Part shown: one piece after another, positions 1-12,851 of the stretch
How the letters are laid out: every line of letters begins with the position of its first letter
How positions within the stretch are numbered: position 1 is the stretch's first letter
NCBI GenBank assembly: GCA_016508695.1
Contig: VNKQ01000020.1
Coordinates: forward strand, 620,001-684,000
DNA: 64,000 nucleotides
Direction of reading: 5' to 3'
DNA from: Hyphodiscus hymeniophilus
Taxonomy: Eukaryota; Ascomycota; Leotiomycetes; Helotiales; Hyphodiscaceae
The notes under the pieces: model-generated
Seen by the model: the letters and a program-made list of their open reading frames with translations, nothing else
What the model was told of the DNA's origin: nothing
The model's database searches: none
Position numbers and translations under genes: made by a program

Positions 1-1460
1 CGTCTCGGCGTCATCCATGAACGAGGCAGATCGATGCTGTCCGCCGGTGATCTTGAGTTGGGGTCATCGAGAAGTCGAAAGGAGATGCCCCTCACCTTGA
101 ATCGCAAGAAGGATGACCCAACCTGTGCTAAGAAGTATGGGGCAATCGGCGCCCTGGATGCTCATACGTATATGTCGATTTTCACGGATCGCCTTCGACA
201 TTCAAAAATCACAAATTTGGGGCTAGGAAAAAGTTATGCGATTTGCCTGGGATGCCACAATTATTCAGAGACGACAGGATGAAGAGTCCACTTGCCATAG
301 CACTGGCGTTTATCCTTGTTCTCTGTTCGCTGAGAATGGTCGAGAAAACGACACGGAAACGTACTTGTGAGTTCACCAGTAAGGAAACTTCTCAAACGCT
401 GACCACTTGATGTCCAGCCTCCCACCATCGACGGCCACGAATGCCATCGGAAAGAAGGACTCGATCTTCTCGATAACAGTCAATATTCCATCGGCACTCC
501 CTTCAAGCGTACTCATTGACACAAGCGCACCACCGTCCGGCTTCACGTTCACCGTTGCACGTACTAGATCAAGCTCTAGCTATGCGATACCCACTTCTCT
601 ACCTATTTTTGTGTTCATAGTTGGGCCCGCTGCCGTGTTGATGCCCCAGATACATTTTTGAGAGAGGGGGCTTTGAAGGGTTTATGACGCAGCTGTTGGA
701 GGAGCACAGATGATAAGTTCAGTTCTGAAAGTAATACCATTTGAAAGCAAAGCGGCCGTCACCGTTCCCTTGATTCTGCAGTTTAAAGCTCCATCCTTAG
801 CATGTGACTTGCATTTAACATGAGGAGATTGTCTCTTCTACTGATTGAGTTGCATGGTGGCTACACCATAACTCGTATCAACTGTAGCGTGTGAAGAATG
901 CTCCTATTGTTGGCCTGCTTAGCAATTTTACGCCAATCAATCACGAGAAGTCGGAGCGTTCAAAATAGAGTCAGCGACCTGATTGATACAAATTTTAAAA
1001 CAACAAGCTATCGAGACAAAATGCATCCCAATCTTATCAGATCGTGCAATACCGTTATTTCATTCTTTAGTATGACTCCCACATCTCCAGGTACTCGACA
1101 TAATTCTTCAACGCAACTCTGTCCCGCTCCGTGCAATTCAGACTGGACAGATCCGCGTGTACCAATTCCGAGGGCCATCTGGCAATCAGAGAAATATCCT
1201 CGGAAGACATAGGTGCCACCATACGAGCAGCATGGCGTCGAGCCTCTGCAATTAGCGGATGAAGGGGAAGAAAGATTTTCTGTTTATGCGCGCTCCATTC
1301 GTATTCCGTCTATAACGTTAGCGAAGACCTAAGATTGAAATGCTGGCTAACTTGCATTAAAAGACCGGAGAGGTTGATGAGAGTGAGTTTCTCTAGGTGC
1401 TATTGAGAACCCGTTATGGCCTTCGTTATATTAGCTTGGTAAGTTAAAGAGGGCATAGGA
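1..1460. other. No supportable gene
   Basis: Only short ORFs (under about 105 codons) on both strands. None has a recognisable domain, and none joins to a neighbour through a plausible intron. I see no repeat or RNA gene here. Confidence 0.4.
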
Positions 1461-1658
1461 TTAACCAGGCACTCTTGAATGCCCTTTTAGGCCTCTCCAC
1501 TTGCACTTTACTGCATGTCCTGACCGGAATCGAGAATTCCTTTCATTGAAAGCCTTCGTAGCCACTGGGAGAGTTGCACTAGGTGATTCAATATAGATTT
1601 GGCGTAATAAATTCATCTCTGATGTAGACCACGGGAGCCGACGGTCAGACATATCCAA
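1461..1658 (-). CDS. Possible Myb/SANT-like fragment
   Basis: A 65-residue ORF whose middle reads like one Myb/SANT repeat: an N-terminal Trp (LPWSTSEMNLL), a hydrophobic helix, then KAFNERNSRFRSGHAVK and a closing Trp/Leu pair (CKWRGLKG). The spacing of the two Trp residues and the basic third helix are as in fungal Myb-like DNA-binding domains. It is short, isolated and has no upstream exon that I could find. It may be a remnant of a larger regulator or chance. Family assignment is inference from motif spacing only. Confidence 0.25.
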   Translation of the reverse strand: MDMSDRRLPWSTSEMNLLRQIYIESPSATLPVATKAFNERNSRFRSGHAVKCKWRGLKGHSRVPG

Positions 1659-2160
1659 CGTACGATGACCTTAACGACTATCGCACTCGAGGCAGGTCTT
1701 CGAGTATCACATATTGTACGGCGGTATAAGAGCAGGAATCACCTGTGGTGTACAGAATGGACTACAGAGTATTTGTCAACCTCTCACGGAGAACGCACTA
1801 CTTAGCGTGGTTCCTGCAGTGTGATACTGCAAAGAGTGCGAATATCATCAGGGATCGGCCGACGATGATTCAGATTGTGAGAAGGATCACCCTATGGTCA
1901 TGACCTCTTAAAAGCTGGGGCGTTGACGAATGTAGATATCTTCATGTGCTTCAGACGCGAAGAACGCCGACGACCAGGATACAACCGCCATACAGGGTTT
2001 GGTGAGACATGGCGGGTGATCCTAGCTATTCTAGTATATTCACCATGGGGAACGATCACCGGGTGGGACGGGTTCCCACTAGCGTCCGAGACCGAAGGCG
2101 ATTAATAGTATATGTAGGGCGCTGAGCGGACGACTTATTATGATATCTGCAACTTGAACT

Positions 2161-2577
2161 ATGGACAATTCTATGAAAAACGCGAATTGGAGTGACCTTT
2201 TCGAAAACACAACCTCGGCTAGCCCAGTTTTCGAAGTACCCTTTTCGGCAGACTCTCGCACTCTGGACCGGTCTTCCGGTGCGGACGAGTGTAACGTATT
2301 TGAGACTCGGGAATGGAGCAACAATAACATGGTCGACCTCCCTCCGATAGTAAGCCCGCGACGTCCCAGAAACATTAAATTGCCGCCGTCAACTCCACCA
2401 CGAGGGTTTCCCGGTCCAAATCAACGAGTTTCTGAAACGAAAGTCGTACGACTACACAATATAGTCACAACCATTCTCGATAGACTTAGCGCACTTGAGG
2501 AAAGGTGGGCTAATATCGCAGCTATTAGTGTTTACTTTATACTAATAATGAATAGAACACAGAACACAGAGACGTAA
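2161..2577 (+). CDS. Hypothetical protein, coiled-coil C-terminus
   Basis: A 138-residue ORF beginning at an ATG. The first half is polar and low in complexity, followed by a Pro/Arg-rich stretch (SPRRPRNIKLPPSTPPRG) and a helical, Leu-spaced segment (VVRLHNIVTTILDRLSALEE) that could form a short coiled coil. A GT near the end of the ORF and a CTTAG acceptor at about 2622 would allow an intron into a second exon, but I could not settle the frame. No family is recognised. It may be a real small gene or a remnant. Confidence 0.3.
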   Translation: MDNSMKNANWSDLFENTTSASPVFEVPFSADSRTLDRSSGADECNVFETREWSNNNMVDLPPIVSPRRPRNIKLPPSTPPRGFPGPNQRVSETKVVRLHNIVTTILDRLSALEERWANIAAISVYFILIMNRTQNTET

Positions 2578-5037
2578 TTTGCAGTAACTTTTCTATTGAA
2601 ATACAACCTGACCCTGCTTAGGAGGCTATCAACACTAGCAAACACTCATACCGATCTAACATTATGGACAGCGAGTGTAGATGGAACTCTAAAAGGTCTT
2701 GCGAGGCCTTTTGCAGAGAAGGTCGGAGCCTTTGTTAAGGAAGAAGGAGAGTGGGACATGGCTGAGGAGCAGGAGCAGGCAGCTCTCCCAGTGCAGGAAG
2801 TAACGTACGATGGCTAGATGTACTTTCTCACTAGAGAACAATACAAGCTTGCTTCCCTCCAAGTAAAACTAAGCTGCCATATCTGCTCGCGCCCGATGTA
2901 ACAACAGATAATGGGCACCATCGCCGGAACTCGCATTAGAGGACTGGAAATGACGGAACAGACCACCTTGGGTCATGAGGTAAGATACATCTTCGACCGG
3001 GACTTCGTGATTCCAGTTCTGCTCCGTCAATATCTTTTGCCCCTAGCTTTCGAAAGTGCCTTTATCCCAGACGTCACTTCACCTAGTTTACCTCCTCGAT
3101 CTTACCAAGTAGTGCTCCAGATTTCTTTTTCCTTTACTTTAGACAGAAACCACAAGGTCTTTACCCACTGGTACCTCCGCTCTGTGTCAAGCACCAACTC
3201 ATTCTCGACCGTGGCTCCTGCCATAAAAAACGAGCGAAGTCTGAACAGTGCCAGAACCTTCCGCTTGCGGAATAATCGTTCTGAAGTCCGCAAACTAGTC
3301 ATGTCAAAAATTGATGGGGAATACGAGGCCGGCCCGCGGAGCGCCACGGCCTTTACAGTCGCTCCAGAAAAGTCTTCCCTTCCGACACTTGGCACAGGGG
3401 CCAGCACTACAACTGGCCTTGAAAGCTCAAAGTAGAAGCTGGTAAAGTGAAGAGTGGAAGGAGATTCCCTCTGGTCGAGTAAGCAATGGTCTAGGCATTG
3501 ATAGGGGTAAGTGCGTGCAAGATAAGGTCCATCGTCAATCGATGGTTAGATGCAGACAGCAACGTCTCTCTACCAGGTAGTGGCCAACATCATTCTTCGT
3601 TCGTCGTCTCACCAAGGATAATCATTTTGAGCGGTCGTGAAAATTTTCAAATGCTATCGCGCCCGTGCCGTGCTTAGCGGCGTCGCGTTTGGCCTAGAAA
3701 CTATTCCCAGACAGGTAGTGGTACGGGACGTTCCTGCTGTCTCCACAACTTTGCTATGGATTCTCGTCGACCCTCTTTCCTCCAAACTCCCATCGTCCCG
3801 TTTACTATAATCTGGTACCGGCCCAGATCACGTTGTATTCTGGGTTGGTAACTACCTGAATCATGAATCACTTCAACTCTCAGGTATGACATCTCTATCA
3901 AAGAAATTCTCAACGTCAAACGCTGGCCTATCCCGTCCTCTAAAAATGGCACTGCACATCGATCATTATCTCAGATGCCACCTAATTTTGCTAGTGTCTT
4001 TATGGAATTGTGACTACCAAAGCGGTTTGCTTCACTATGCCGTTTACGGAGTACAAACAACATGTTATCTTTAGGAATATTACACCATCTTCCCGGATGT
4101 AACCTTGACGTTGATCCATGATGACGCTACTAGACGAGGCCGCATTAGTTTTAAGTCAGGTGACAATTTAAACGTCGAGTTCTGTCGGAAAAAGTTCCAT
4201 CCAAACTAATTATGGCAGCCTGTAATCCATACCGGCTCATCGTTACCGTATTTGATATCGCCATTGCCTCGGTCACTATTAACCTCAGGTCCACCACCCA
4301 ACTATGGCGTCTTCTGTGTCACCCTCTGACTCCCAGATTGGAAGGTCTCTTTCACAATTCATTCATTTTGAGCCCTGGCCCAATAAGTTCATTTGTGGAT
4401 AGCCGACTTTTACCGCGGGGAGTCGGCTCAAGTCCAAGTTCATGCTATCAGTGGCTCGAAAATTGTTAGGCTCTGTTCAGCAACGTAGATGACGAGCATC
4501 GTCCCCCCTGACAACTTTTGTGATGGGAGAGCATTAGTGGCTCTGGGGCTCCACTGGCGCCTAAGGACGCTAGGTCCTAATTGTGCTTTGTTCGAAAGAA
4601 GATCCCTCCTAGCCCTCGGAGGAAGATTTTTACGAGTCTGAAGTCAGTGCTCACCCATCACATGCCACTCTACGCTTGGCATTTTGCCTGTCGACGATTA
4701 GTTTCAGTCTTCAGAGTGGAGCTCGAGTTGAAGTGCGACGGCCCGGACTATCCGTACAGTGCGCCTTTGCTTACCATTGACGGACTCTACTAGCCTAGAC
4801 CTGTCCGCGACAGGCGGCGAACATCAAGAAGAATCATTCGTCACTTCAGCTGTCTAGATCATTCCCATTCATCTCACTCCTTGTGGCCACATAGCGACTT
4901 TTCTAGCTCTCGAATCTTTTGTAACAATTTGCGTGCCCACAATTCCGAAGGAACAGGGACTCTTAGTTTCTACCCGAGTTCAAGTCCATTACAAGCCTCC
5001 CTCGAGGGTGAAAAGTAAGTATCAGATGAAATCTGAA
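2578..5037. other. Region without a supportable gene
   Basis: The longest ORF (2911-3435, + strand, 174 codons) has no recognisable domain, and its complementary strand is also open (3102-3407), so I do not call it. The remaining ORFs are under 90 codons. No repeats or RNA genes were seen. Confidence 0.35.
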
Positions 5038-5800
5038 TCAATGTCTCCGATTTCGTATGGTCTCTGCTCTTAGAATTCTTCCACCTCCAGACGTGTACGT
5101 TGCTTCAACTTGATGCTCTCCGCAGCGTGTTCTGTATTTTGAGGCCCCTCCATCTGAACCTGCTTGATAGCCCTCCCACGAGACTTGTATCTTTTCATCC
5201 ATCATATGGTCCATCATTTCTCTCATCATTTCGTCCATCATCCTGCCCATCATTTCTTCCATTATCTTCTCCATCGCGTCCCCAAAAGTTCTCTTCATCG
5301 TAATCCGTTTTCTCCCCTCTTCCTGTAGCCTGATTTCGACTTCGCGGAGTTCACTCTCGAGATCAAATACGTAAGCCTGTATGCTTGCATAACGTTCTTT
5401 GCACTTCCGACGGACTTCCGAAATACATATTGAGGCTATTAGAGGTGAGCTTTTAGTAATTATAATGACAAAACGCACCTGTTCTACTATGCTCGGAATC
5501 CGGTGCGAATGTTCCTTCCTGTGGCGATTAGGTCAAAATTCTCTTACTCCAACCTCCTCACTGGTAATTCAGCAGGCTCCTGCGTGCTTCGAGTTGATTT
5601 CCCGCCAACTAAAAGGTCTGTCTTGTTGGTATCGTTTTCACTCACGTCATCGTCGCTGGGTAAGGAAACTAAATTCTCGTCACCGTCAAACACATCGGGA
5701 GGCATTTTGCCATCTAAATAGTAATGTATCTTGTGCAGGGGATGATGGTTACTTATAGTAAGCGGGTGAGCCGATGTCGAGAGACCTGGAGTGACCATCT
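5038..5800 (-). pseudogene. Broken C-terminal part of a kinase-linked coiled-coil gene (copy A)
   Basis: Read on the minus strand, pieces in order are: an acidic segment (KMPPDVFDGDENLV, about 5725-5600), a coiled-coil segment (YVFDLESELREVEIRLQEEG, about 5370-5310), a Met-rich run with a four-residue period (MGRMMDEMMREMMDHMMDEK), and a basic end. The same pieces occur in the same order on the minus strand at 30026-30680. Comparison with that copy shows a frameshift just after the Met-rich run. The shifted frame ends in QRTRLEVEEF then a stop, matching KRTRLEVEGD at 30 kb. In copy B a kinase-like domain lies just upstream; here I found none. Function is unknown. It is probably a decayed duplicate. 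Confidence 0.55.
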
Positions 5801-6070
5801 CAGGATCAATCTCGTGAGGTAGAGGACCTTTGAATAGTAGATCATCGGAACAGGATCATCGATATAGATCATCCAAGTGAACGATAATACGACTCACGTC
5901 AACTTATTCAATTGTACTGTACATTCTGCCATAATTCGAGTCTGGGAGAGAGAAGAACAAAAATCAAAAACAATTGACTGCCCACACCTTTCCGTCACCT
6001 GATCAGCACGCTTTCACCTTTCCTTTTGGTATTAACGTTTGCATTACCACTCCCACTCCTTGTGTCAGCC

Positions 6071-8627
6071 ATGAGCAGTACGAATAATACTGCTCTTGAT
6101 GCTGCTGCTGGAAAAGCACAAATGGCTCAAGGTGAATCCTTGAGCACCTTGATAGCATCGCTTACCACCTCAGGAATCATACTTGTGGCAGGGGTCCTCG
6201 CATACGTACTTCTCAAGCTGAAATTTCCAGTCTACTAGTGAGTGGTATGTTCTTGCGTAAAGGCCATGAAACTAATCTTTAGTTATTAAAGTGCACGTCG
6301 TGAATCCAATCCGAGCTGGAAGCTAGCCTTGTCGCCGCGGTCGCTCTTCTTGCCACCACCAGATCCATACTTCAAGCATACGTCCGAGATTGATAACTAC
6401 TTCTTCGGCCGTTACCTACACACGATAACCAGGATCTTTCTCCTCCTGGGACTAATCATATCGCCCATTCTCATCCCGATGAACGTGGTTGGGGGTAAAA
6501 ATGAGGCCGGCGGGGTGAAGGGATTGGATCGTCTGAGCTTTTCAAATGTTGGACTTTCGCACACTGATAGATACTGGGCTCACCTTGCGGTTGCTATTTT
6601 TGCCATTGTTTCAGTCTGTCATATTCTCCGACTCGAGTTGCGGGACTACACCAGAGTAAAGCGTAGCGTGGGGGCTTCTGGATCAGATGCATATAGTGAT
6701 ACGTCTCTCCTCCTCATAGCCAACTCCAAGAAGCAGCTCTCTGTCAGGGCTGTTTGGCGACATTTCCACAAAACTGCCGGAGGTGTACATGCTATAAAGC
6801 CGAATCGGGATTACAGTAGCTTACGAGCCAATATGTTCAAACGAGATGCGTTGATAAGGAGCTTGGAGACCGCGGAGACCAATCTCGTAAGGAAAGCAAA
6901 TCTTGGCGTCAAGCTCCGCCAAAGTACAAAACATGAGAGGCACGGCAGCTACGACCATTCAAAGCCGTTATGGATAAAGTACTTAAAACAAGAGGATCGC
7001 CCATCAATACGTCTCCCTCTCTTTCCTTGGCTGCCCTCCCTGCCATTCGTTGGGCCACAGGCCGACGCCATCTACCACTTTCGTGCCGAAGTTGCACGAT
7101 TTAATCTCGAGATTGAGTGGGATCAACGACATCCAGACAAGTTCTCTCTGACCAATTCTGTCTTTGTGTACTTTAACCACAGAATCCCAACCACGCTTGC
7201 AACTCTTGCGCTCAAAACAGGCGTCCCTCCTTCGTGGACTCTGAAGCAAGGAACGGCTCCAAACGATACAATATGGCACAACGTCACGACCAGCTGGTGG
7301 CAGCAGTGCATTCGGACTGTCATTGTTTATATCCTCTCTGCCATGCTCACACTTGGATTCGCATTTCCCGCCATAATTATAGGGTCTCTTTCTCAGATCG
7401 AGTATCTGGCCAACATTCTTCCTTGGCTGAGAGGGATCGATGCCCTTCCACATTGGCTCACAGCAGCCATTCAGGGAGTGTTGACTCCAGTAATACTAGC
7501 TGCGATCGTCGCTATGGTTCCAGTCGTGCTGCGACTCCTTGCAAACATGCAAGGGCTCCACTCACGTCAAGCCGTTGAAAACTGCGTGCAGATCTATTAC
7601 TTCGCTTTCCTGTTCATTCAGGTATTCCTTGCCGTCTCCTTGTCAGCAGGAACTGCGACTGTCATTGGAGAGTTGTCGGGTTCGGTCAAAGCAGTGCCGG
7701 CAGTTCTTGCACAGAATCTACCTAAGGCGTGTAATTATTTCTTCTCTTACATTCTGATCCACACATTTACGACCATCGTATCCGTCCTTGTTAAGGTTAG
7801 CGACCTTGTCCACTTGGCCATCCTCTCCCCCATACTGGACAAAACTGCGCGACAGAAGTGGATGAGAGAGGAGAGTCTAGGGCTACAGAGGTGGGGTACT
7901 TTCTTACCAGTCTTCACGAATATCGCATGTATTGGTGTGTACCTTCTTTGCCTTTGATTGAGAACATTAGTTACATCTTACCACAGGTCTTACCTATTCA
8001 GTCATCGCTCCCCTTATTCTTGTCTGTAGCACCATCTGTTTTGGAGCATTGTCAATACTATATCGATTCTATCCTCCGAATCTCACGGAGAAAGATCTCG
8101 TTACCTGCGGCCTGTTTTATCCTACCGCAATACGCCAGCTGTTTACTGGTATTTATTTCATGGAATTATGCACGGCCGGCTTATTCTTTCTTGTCCGCGA
8201 CGCAGACAACAGAGCCGCTTGCCTTCCACATGCGGTAATAATGATAGTTGCAACAACCATGACCGCCTTGTTCCAGTATGCCCTGGATCATGGCTTTAAG
8301 GTGCAATGGTTGATTTTGCAACGTATCCCAAAAGAGTAAGTAGATTCAACCAGCAGTGAAGTCAGAGAGCGGCCTGACCTAAGTTACAGGAACGGAGTGT
8401 CTGCCACGAAGCCGCGGATAATTCAGGGCAATCCTGCTCAGGACGAGGTTCTGAGCACTCGTCGTCCCGTCGTCTGGATTCCAAAGGACGAGCTAGGGAT
8501 TGCGGATAATGAGATTTCGAGCGTAAAACGAACTTACGAGAGTATTTGGATCAGCAACGAGGGTGCATCTATTGATGAGCGAGGCAAGCTGGACTTATGG
8601 GGGCCCCCTCCTAAATCCTCTAAGTAG
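6071..8627 (+). CDS. CSC1/TMEM63-type (DUF221, RSN1) membrane channel
   Basis: Four exons (6071-6237, 6292-7934, 7987-8335, 8390-8627) joined by introns of 54, 52 and 54 bp with GTGAGT, GTGTGT and GTAAGT donors. They give a continuous 798-residue protein. It has an N-terminal membrane segment (about 30-52) ending in KFPVYYARRESNPSWKLALS, two more segments, a soluble region starting SLLLIANSKKQLSVRAVWRHF (the RNA-recognition-like cytosolic domain of the family), then the seven-segment RSN1_7TM core and a cytosolic tail with VVWIPKDELGI, which is typical of fungal members. In yeast and plants these proteins are osmotically or mechanically gated, calcium-permeable cation channels. The start is the first ATG in frame. 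The gene looks intact and is the best preserved in the window. Function by family; ion specificity cannot be read from sequence. Confidence 0.92.
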
Positions 8628-9253
8628 AGCCTGAGATGATTCAGCTCTTGAAGCGAAAGAAGGCAATTGGAAATGGTTAACTTATAGAAACGCTACCGTA
8701 AACACCTTTCTGGATTCACATTCGGATAAGAAGAGCTTTTTTGGTGCTGGCAATACAGTTTTGAGCATATATCCTGAACTTGAAATAGAATGCTTGAAAA
8801 GGAGCATACTTTCGCAATTGAAGTTCAGTGATAAAACAGACCATATGCCCCCCTTCTGGCCTACGGCAATCTGCGAATGGAATTAAGGCCAGTCTTATCA
8901 AGAATAAGATCCTGACCAAGCTTAGCATCCAAGTTAATCAAGTAAAACAGCCGTCAACTTGTCCTTGAGCTTGATCCTGGTGAGAAATTCAAAGACAGGC
9001 TCTTAAAATCTTTCGCCTAAAATCTAGCTAGATTTAACTTTTCGTCTCATTTGATCTATCTAGCATGTAACGGAAATTGATGACTCGATAATGAGACTAG
9101 CTTAGATTCGTCTCGGCTCTTTAGAACAGACTCCGTTCCTGCGATTTCTCCACGGAACCATATAACAAACGACATGGAGGACCTGGTCTAGAGTTTCGCC
9201 ATCTTGCCCACTTCCCCTCTAGAATTCCGTCATTTCCAACTTTACAAGTCCTT
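8628..9253. other. Intergenic, convergent gene ends
   Basis: Lies between the 3' ends of the CSC1-type gene (+) and the MFS gene (-). It contains only a 70-codon ORF without features. No terminator-like or repeat structure stood out. Confidence 0.4.
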
Positions 9254-10947
9254 TCAACACTCAACAATCTCTTCAATTGTGTTACTCTTAGCTTCGCCAA
9301 TCCTTACAAACACTACCAGAATTGTGGTCGCTATAGCAGCACAACCCACCTCCAGCCAGAACACCGCCTGACAGCTTTTGCGTTCTCCTAGTGAATTGAG
9401 GGTCTTCTCCTGCACTATGTTTCCTAAGGCGAGACATATAGTGCCTCCACAGTGCGTGAGGAATGCGACCACAGCTCCAGCAAATCCTTGTTGATTGTAT
9501 GGTGTTGATGTTGTAATATAGATGTTGCAAACGTTATAGGTAATGTCGATACCAATTGTGGCGCATACCATGGATGGAAAAATGTACGCCCAATAGTTTG
9601 TGTCTAGTGGTGCAATTGCAAACAATAATGGCGCAACAACCCACGCAGCTCCTGAAATTATCAGTAGTAGTGTCCCAGGCAATATATGAAGCACCAATCC
9701 CCCAAAGATGGCGATAATGCACCCACCTGCTACCATTGGTGTGTACCAAGCCACAGTTTGAAGTGTGCTAGCCTTCATTACTTCCTCCATATATTGGCTT
9801 GCGTACAGCAGGAATACACTCAAACTCCCGTAAAACAGAAATAAGCTCAACAGCAAAGCCGGCATTTGTCGCATAGAAAGGAATGAGAATGGAATTAGTG
9901 GACATGGCACCATCCATCGCTCTATGTAAACACATATCAAGAAAAGACAAGTACCGAGAACAAAACAGACATAGACATAAGGCGTTCTCCATCCAGCAGG
10001 GGCTTGTGGTAAGGATATCAGCGCAAAGAGGATGAGATTCAGGCTAAGGAAAAGCATCACTGCCCCGATCCAATCCATCCTGACTTGCTGCCCGTCCTCG
10101 CCGTGTTCTTGTCCAGCGCTTTGCTCGATATCTCCTCGTCGTGGTTCTCGCTCGGTGTTCTCGGGGACGGCAAAGTAAGCAACGATCGCAGTGATTGCCG
10201 TGAAGGCTGCTCCAATCCAGAAGTAAAGGCTCCAAGTGGTCGAGTCTCCGGCGACACCGGCAAAAAGAATTCCAAGAAAGAATCCGAAAGGTGCGCAAGC
10301 ACCATAAACCGAGAAGACCATGTTCTTGCGCGTCCCAGGACGATAGATTGTTCCCATCAACATCAAGCTTGAAGGAAGGACGGCTGATGCGCCGATACCC
10401 TGAAGAGCCCGACAAACAGTTATGGTGACTTCGTTCTTACTAAAGCCGATGATTAGGCTCCAGATGGTGAGCCAAGTCGAGCCACAAATGTAGACGTATC
10501 GGCCACCATATATATCTACAAGGCGTCCAAACAGGAGTGTCGTTGAGGCAACAGCTAGTGAAAACACACTGGCCGACCAGATTGACGAGTCTTGAGGGAT
10601 GATGTGATTTTGAATGAGGTACGGCAAGATGACCGTAAATCCGGAGACAAAGTATTCCTATGCTGATTAGTGGTATATACTATAATGCCCAGAGGGTAGC
10701 ATACTGTTAAGATTTGCGACATAGCTACTGAAAAGACGAAGCCGATCTCGTGCAAGCGGGTACGGAACTCCTTTGGCCGTTGCTGTCCAATATCGGGAGT
10801 CCAGCTCTCCATTAATTGTGACACATCTTGTGGAGAAGAGGGAGATAGTGAGGAGCATTTCTTTTCGTCTCCATTGGAGGTTTTGAGACGCACTGCGCGA
10901 GATAGATGAAAGGATTTATCGTCTGCAACAAGGGATGCCATAATCAT
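9254..10947 (-). CDS. MFS transporter, DHA2-like (14-TM drug:H+ antiporter family)
   Basis: Two exons (10947-10705 and 10657-9254) with a 47-bp intron (GTATGC..CATAG) give a 548-residue protein. After a polar N-terminus of about 60 residues come TM1 (GFVFSVAMSQILTEYFVSGF), the loop motif A-like GRLVDIYGGRYVY, a TM4-type RALQGIGASAVLPSSLMLMG, and motif C-like YGACAPFGFFLG. About 14 hydrophobic segments follow, with a central charged loop (ENTEREPRRGD). This fits the DHA2 branch that includes aminotriazole-resistance-type exporters. Such pumps sit in the plasma membrane and export small molecules; substrate unknown. The start at 10947 is the first ATG (another at 10941); the upstream extension begins with TTG. 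No biosynthetic genes lie beside it. Confidence 0.88.
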
Positions 10948-12851
10948 TTGGGAGTTGCTCAAAATCAGAGACAAATAGACTTTGATAGTGAAGAACAATA
11001 ATCGTTTGGGGGTTTTGAAGATAGATATACAATCGCTACTTATTATCTGCCTAGCTTGGTAAGATCCTTCGAGTGGCCGCTATCCTGTTCTAGATAGAAG
11101 ACCAAGTCATTATTCGAATCAATAATCGCACATGTGCGACGACTCGTTCGGATAAAAAGATCATGAATTAGCTAACGATGATAGATACAAAGTGTGGAGA
11201 CTCTATGTATGGCGGAGATCGAAAACCGTATGATCAGGATCATAGAGTTCCCACGTAGTCAGAGAGGGCTGATCAAAGCGAGATCAAAGCTTTCCCTGGG
11301 TAAATCTTCCTTTAATGCGGCGAAAGCTAAATGAGAGCATCTGCGTTGCATCTTAGATGATCTTAGATTGCGCAACAGCTAAATCCCGCCCAATGGACTC
11401 TGCCCACTCCTGAATCTAGCAATACTAATGGTCGAGATGTTCAAACTTGTTAAGTTCGCGAAAAGGTCTCAAAAACCCGTTCTAGCTTTAACCGCACTTG
11501 AGTAGTTTAAGCGAGTTCTGATAAAAACGCAACGATCTAGGGTGCCATTCGGCAACACGATGCCTAGTATAGATGATCTGGTGGTGAATCATCTAGATCA
11601 CCCGAGGGGTGTGGAATAGCTCAAACTGGTTCGCATGTCGTCATCTTTCCACTCATAGGATTACAAAGCCTTATTCCCCAAAAATCAATCTCCATATCTC
11701 GACCCCCTTTGCTTTCCGGACTACCGGTCTCATCTGTCGAAGTAGAAGAGTGCAGCAAAACCACAACTCGTTGACGGTCAGCTGTGTTGACTTTTCTTGA
11801 CCCTTCTCAACCATCCGTGATCACAATATTCTGAGAGACTCCCACAGTGGACCGTGTTGTGTGCATAGAATTAGCGAATGCAGTCTCTAGGCCCTGACTC
11901 CATAAGTCACTACCTACAGCCTCGCGACCACCACAGTTTCCTAGCCAACAACCATCATCACGTGATAACGATCTGGTCTTTCCCGCCGCATTGCCCTGAT
12001 CGACCGATTTGGCTACAATATTTCATTTCTTATCACATTCATATCTATGTATCACACATCACAGATACGGGAGCCTGCTACAGTAATTCTATACCCGCCT
12101 CCCAAGCACTACGTCTTTCTTGAGGCGCCAACTACGCGTCACAACGCTCGACTATCGAACTGTGCTGTCCTTCTTTTCTCGTCTATGATGTGACCTGCAA
12201 AACCCCTGGTCCACGTTGTTGCGAGACATTTCGTGGCTTAGGAAGTATATTATTGAGAAAGGGATTCAGATATCCGTGTTCTCCAAAATCTTTGAGTTTC
12301 AGAATTAACCACGCCTATTATAGGCAATGAGCCAGGAAATCTCATCAGTTGAAGTTAGAGTCGCTGCACTTGGAAGCAAGCTCTGCGGAAGATCAAAGAT
12401 GATAGAAACTTATCCTTGAAAATAAACAATCTCAAATTGACTTTGACTATGCTCTCTATCTTATCGTCCTGACCTCGCCCTTTGTGATCCGATTTTCTCA
12501 AGTCGTTGGAACTCTTCTAAGAAAGAGCCCACAACTCTGTAAGTTTCTAAATCAACAAGGCAAGGCGTGCTGTGTACTGTAACGTGGACGAGTCAAACCG
12601 GAGTACCGGCCCACTTCGGCTAAGATCCTGACCAGTTGCGGATTATCATCCTGTATCTGGGTTGTTACAGTGTTAATAATGGAGTCTGTGATAGAATTGT
12701 TCTGCCTTTAGAAGTGGTAAGCCTCAACCCGGGAGAAGCGGAAACAAAGGGCTTAGGGGTGATGGGGAACGCACACGATCGTCTCAGCCATTTGCGGAAA
12801 GGCAAATACCATGACAGGAACGCCTAGCGAGCAATACTCTCTCGCCTTGAT
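10948..12851. other. Long intergenic region
   Basis: About 1.9 kb with only ORFs under 85 codons and no recognisable motif. It forms the promoter side of the MFS gene and the 3' side of the PD-(D/E)XK-like gene. No clear repeat or RNA gene was seen. Confidence 0.4.

Noticed and set aside
6909..7453. Several ORFs of 62-149 codons on the minus strand
   Set aside because: Shadows of exon 2 of the CSC1-type channel, which has clear family motifs and splice sites.
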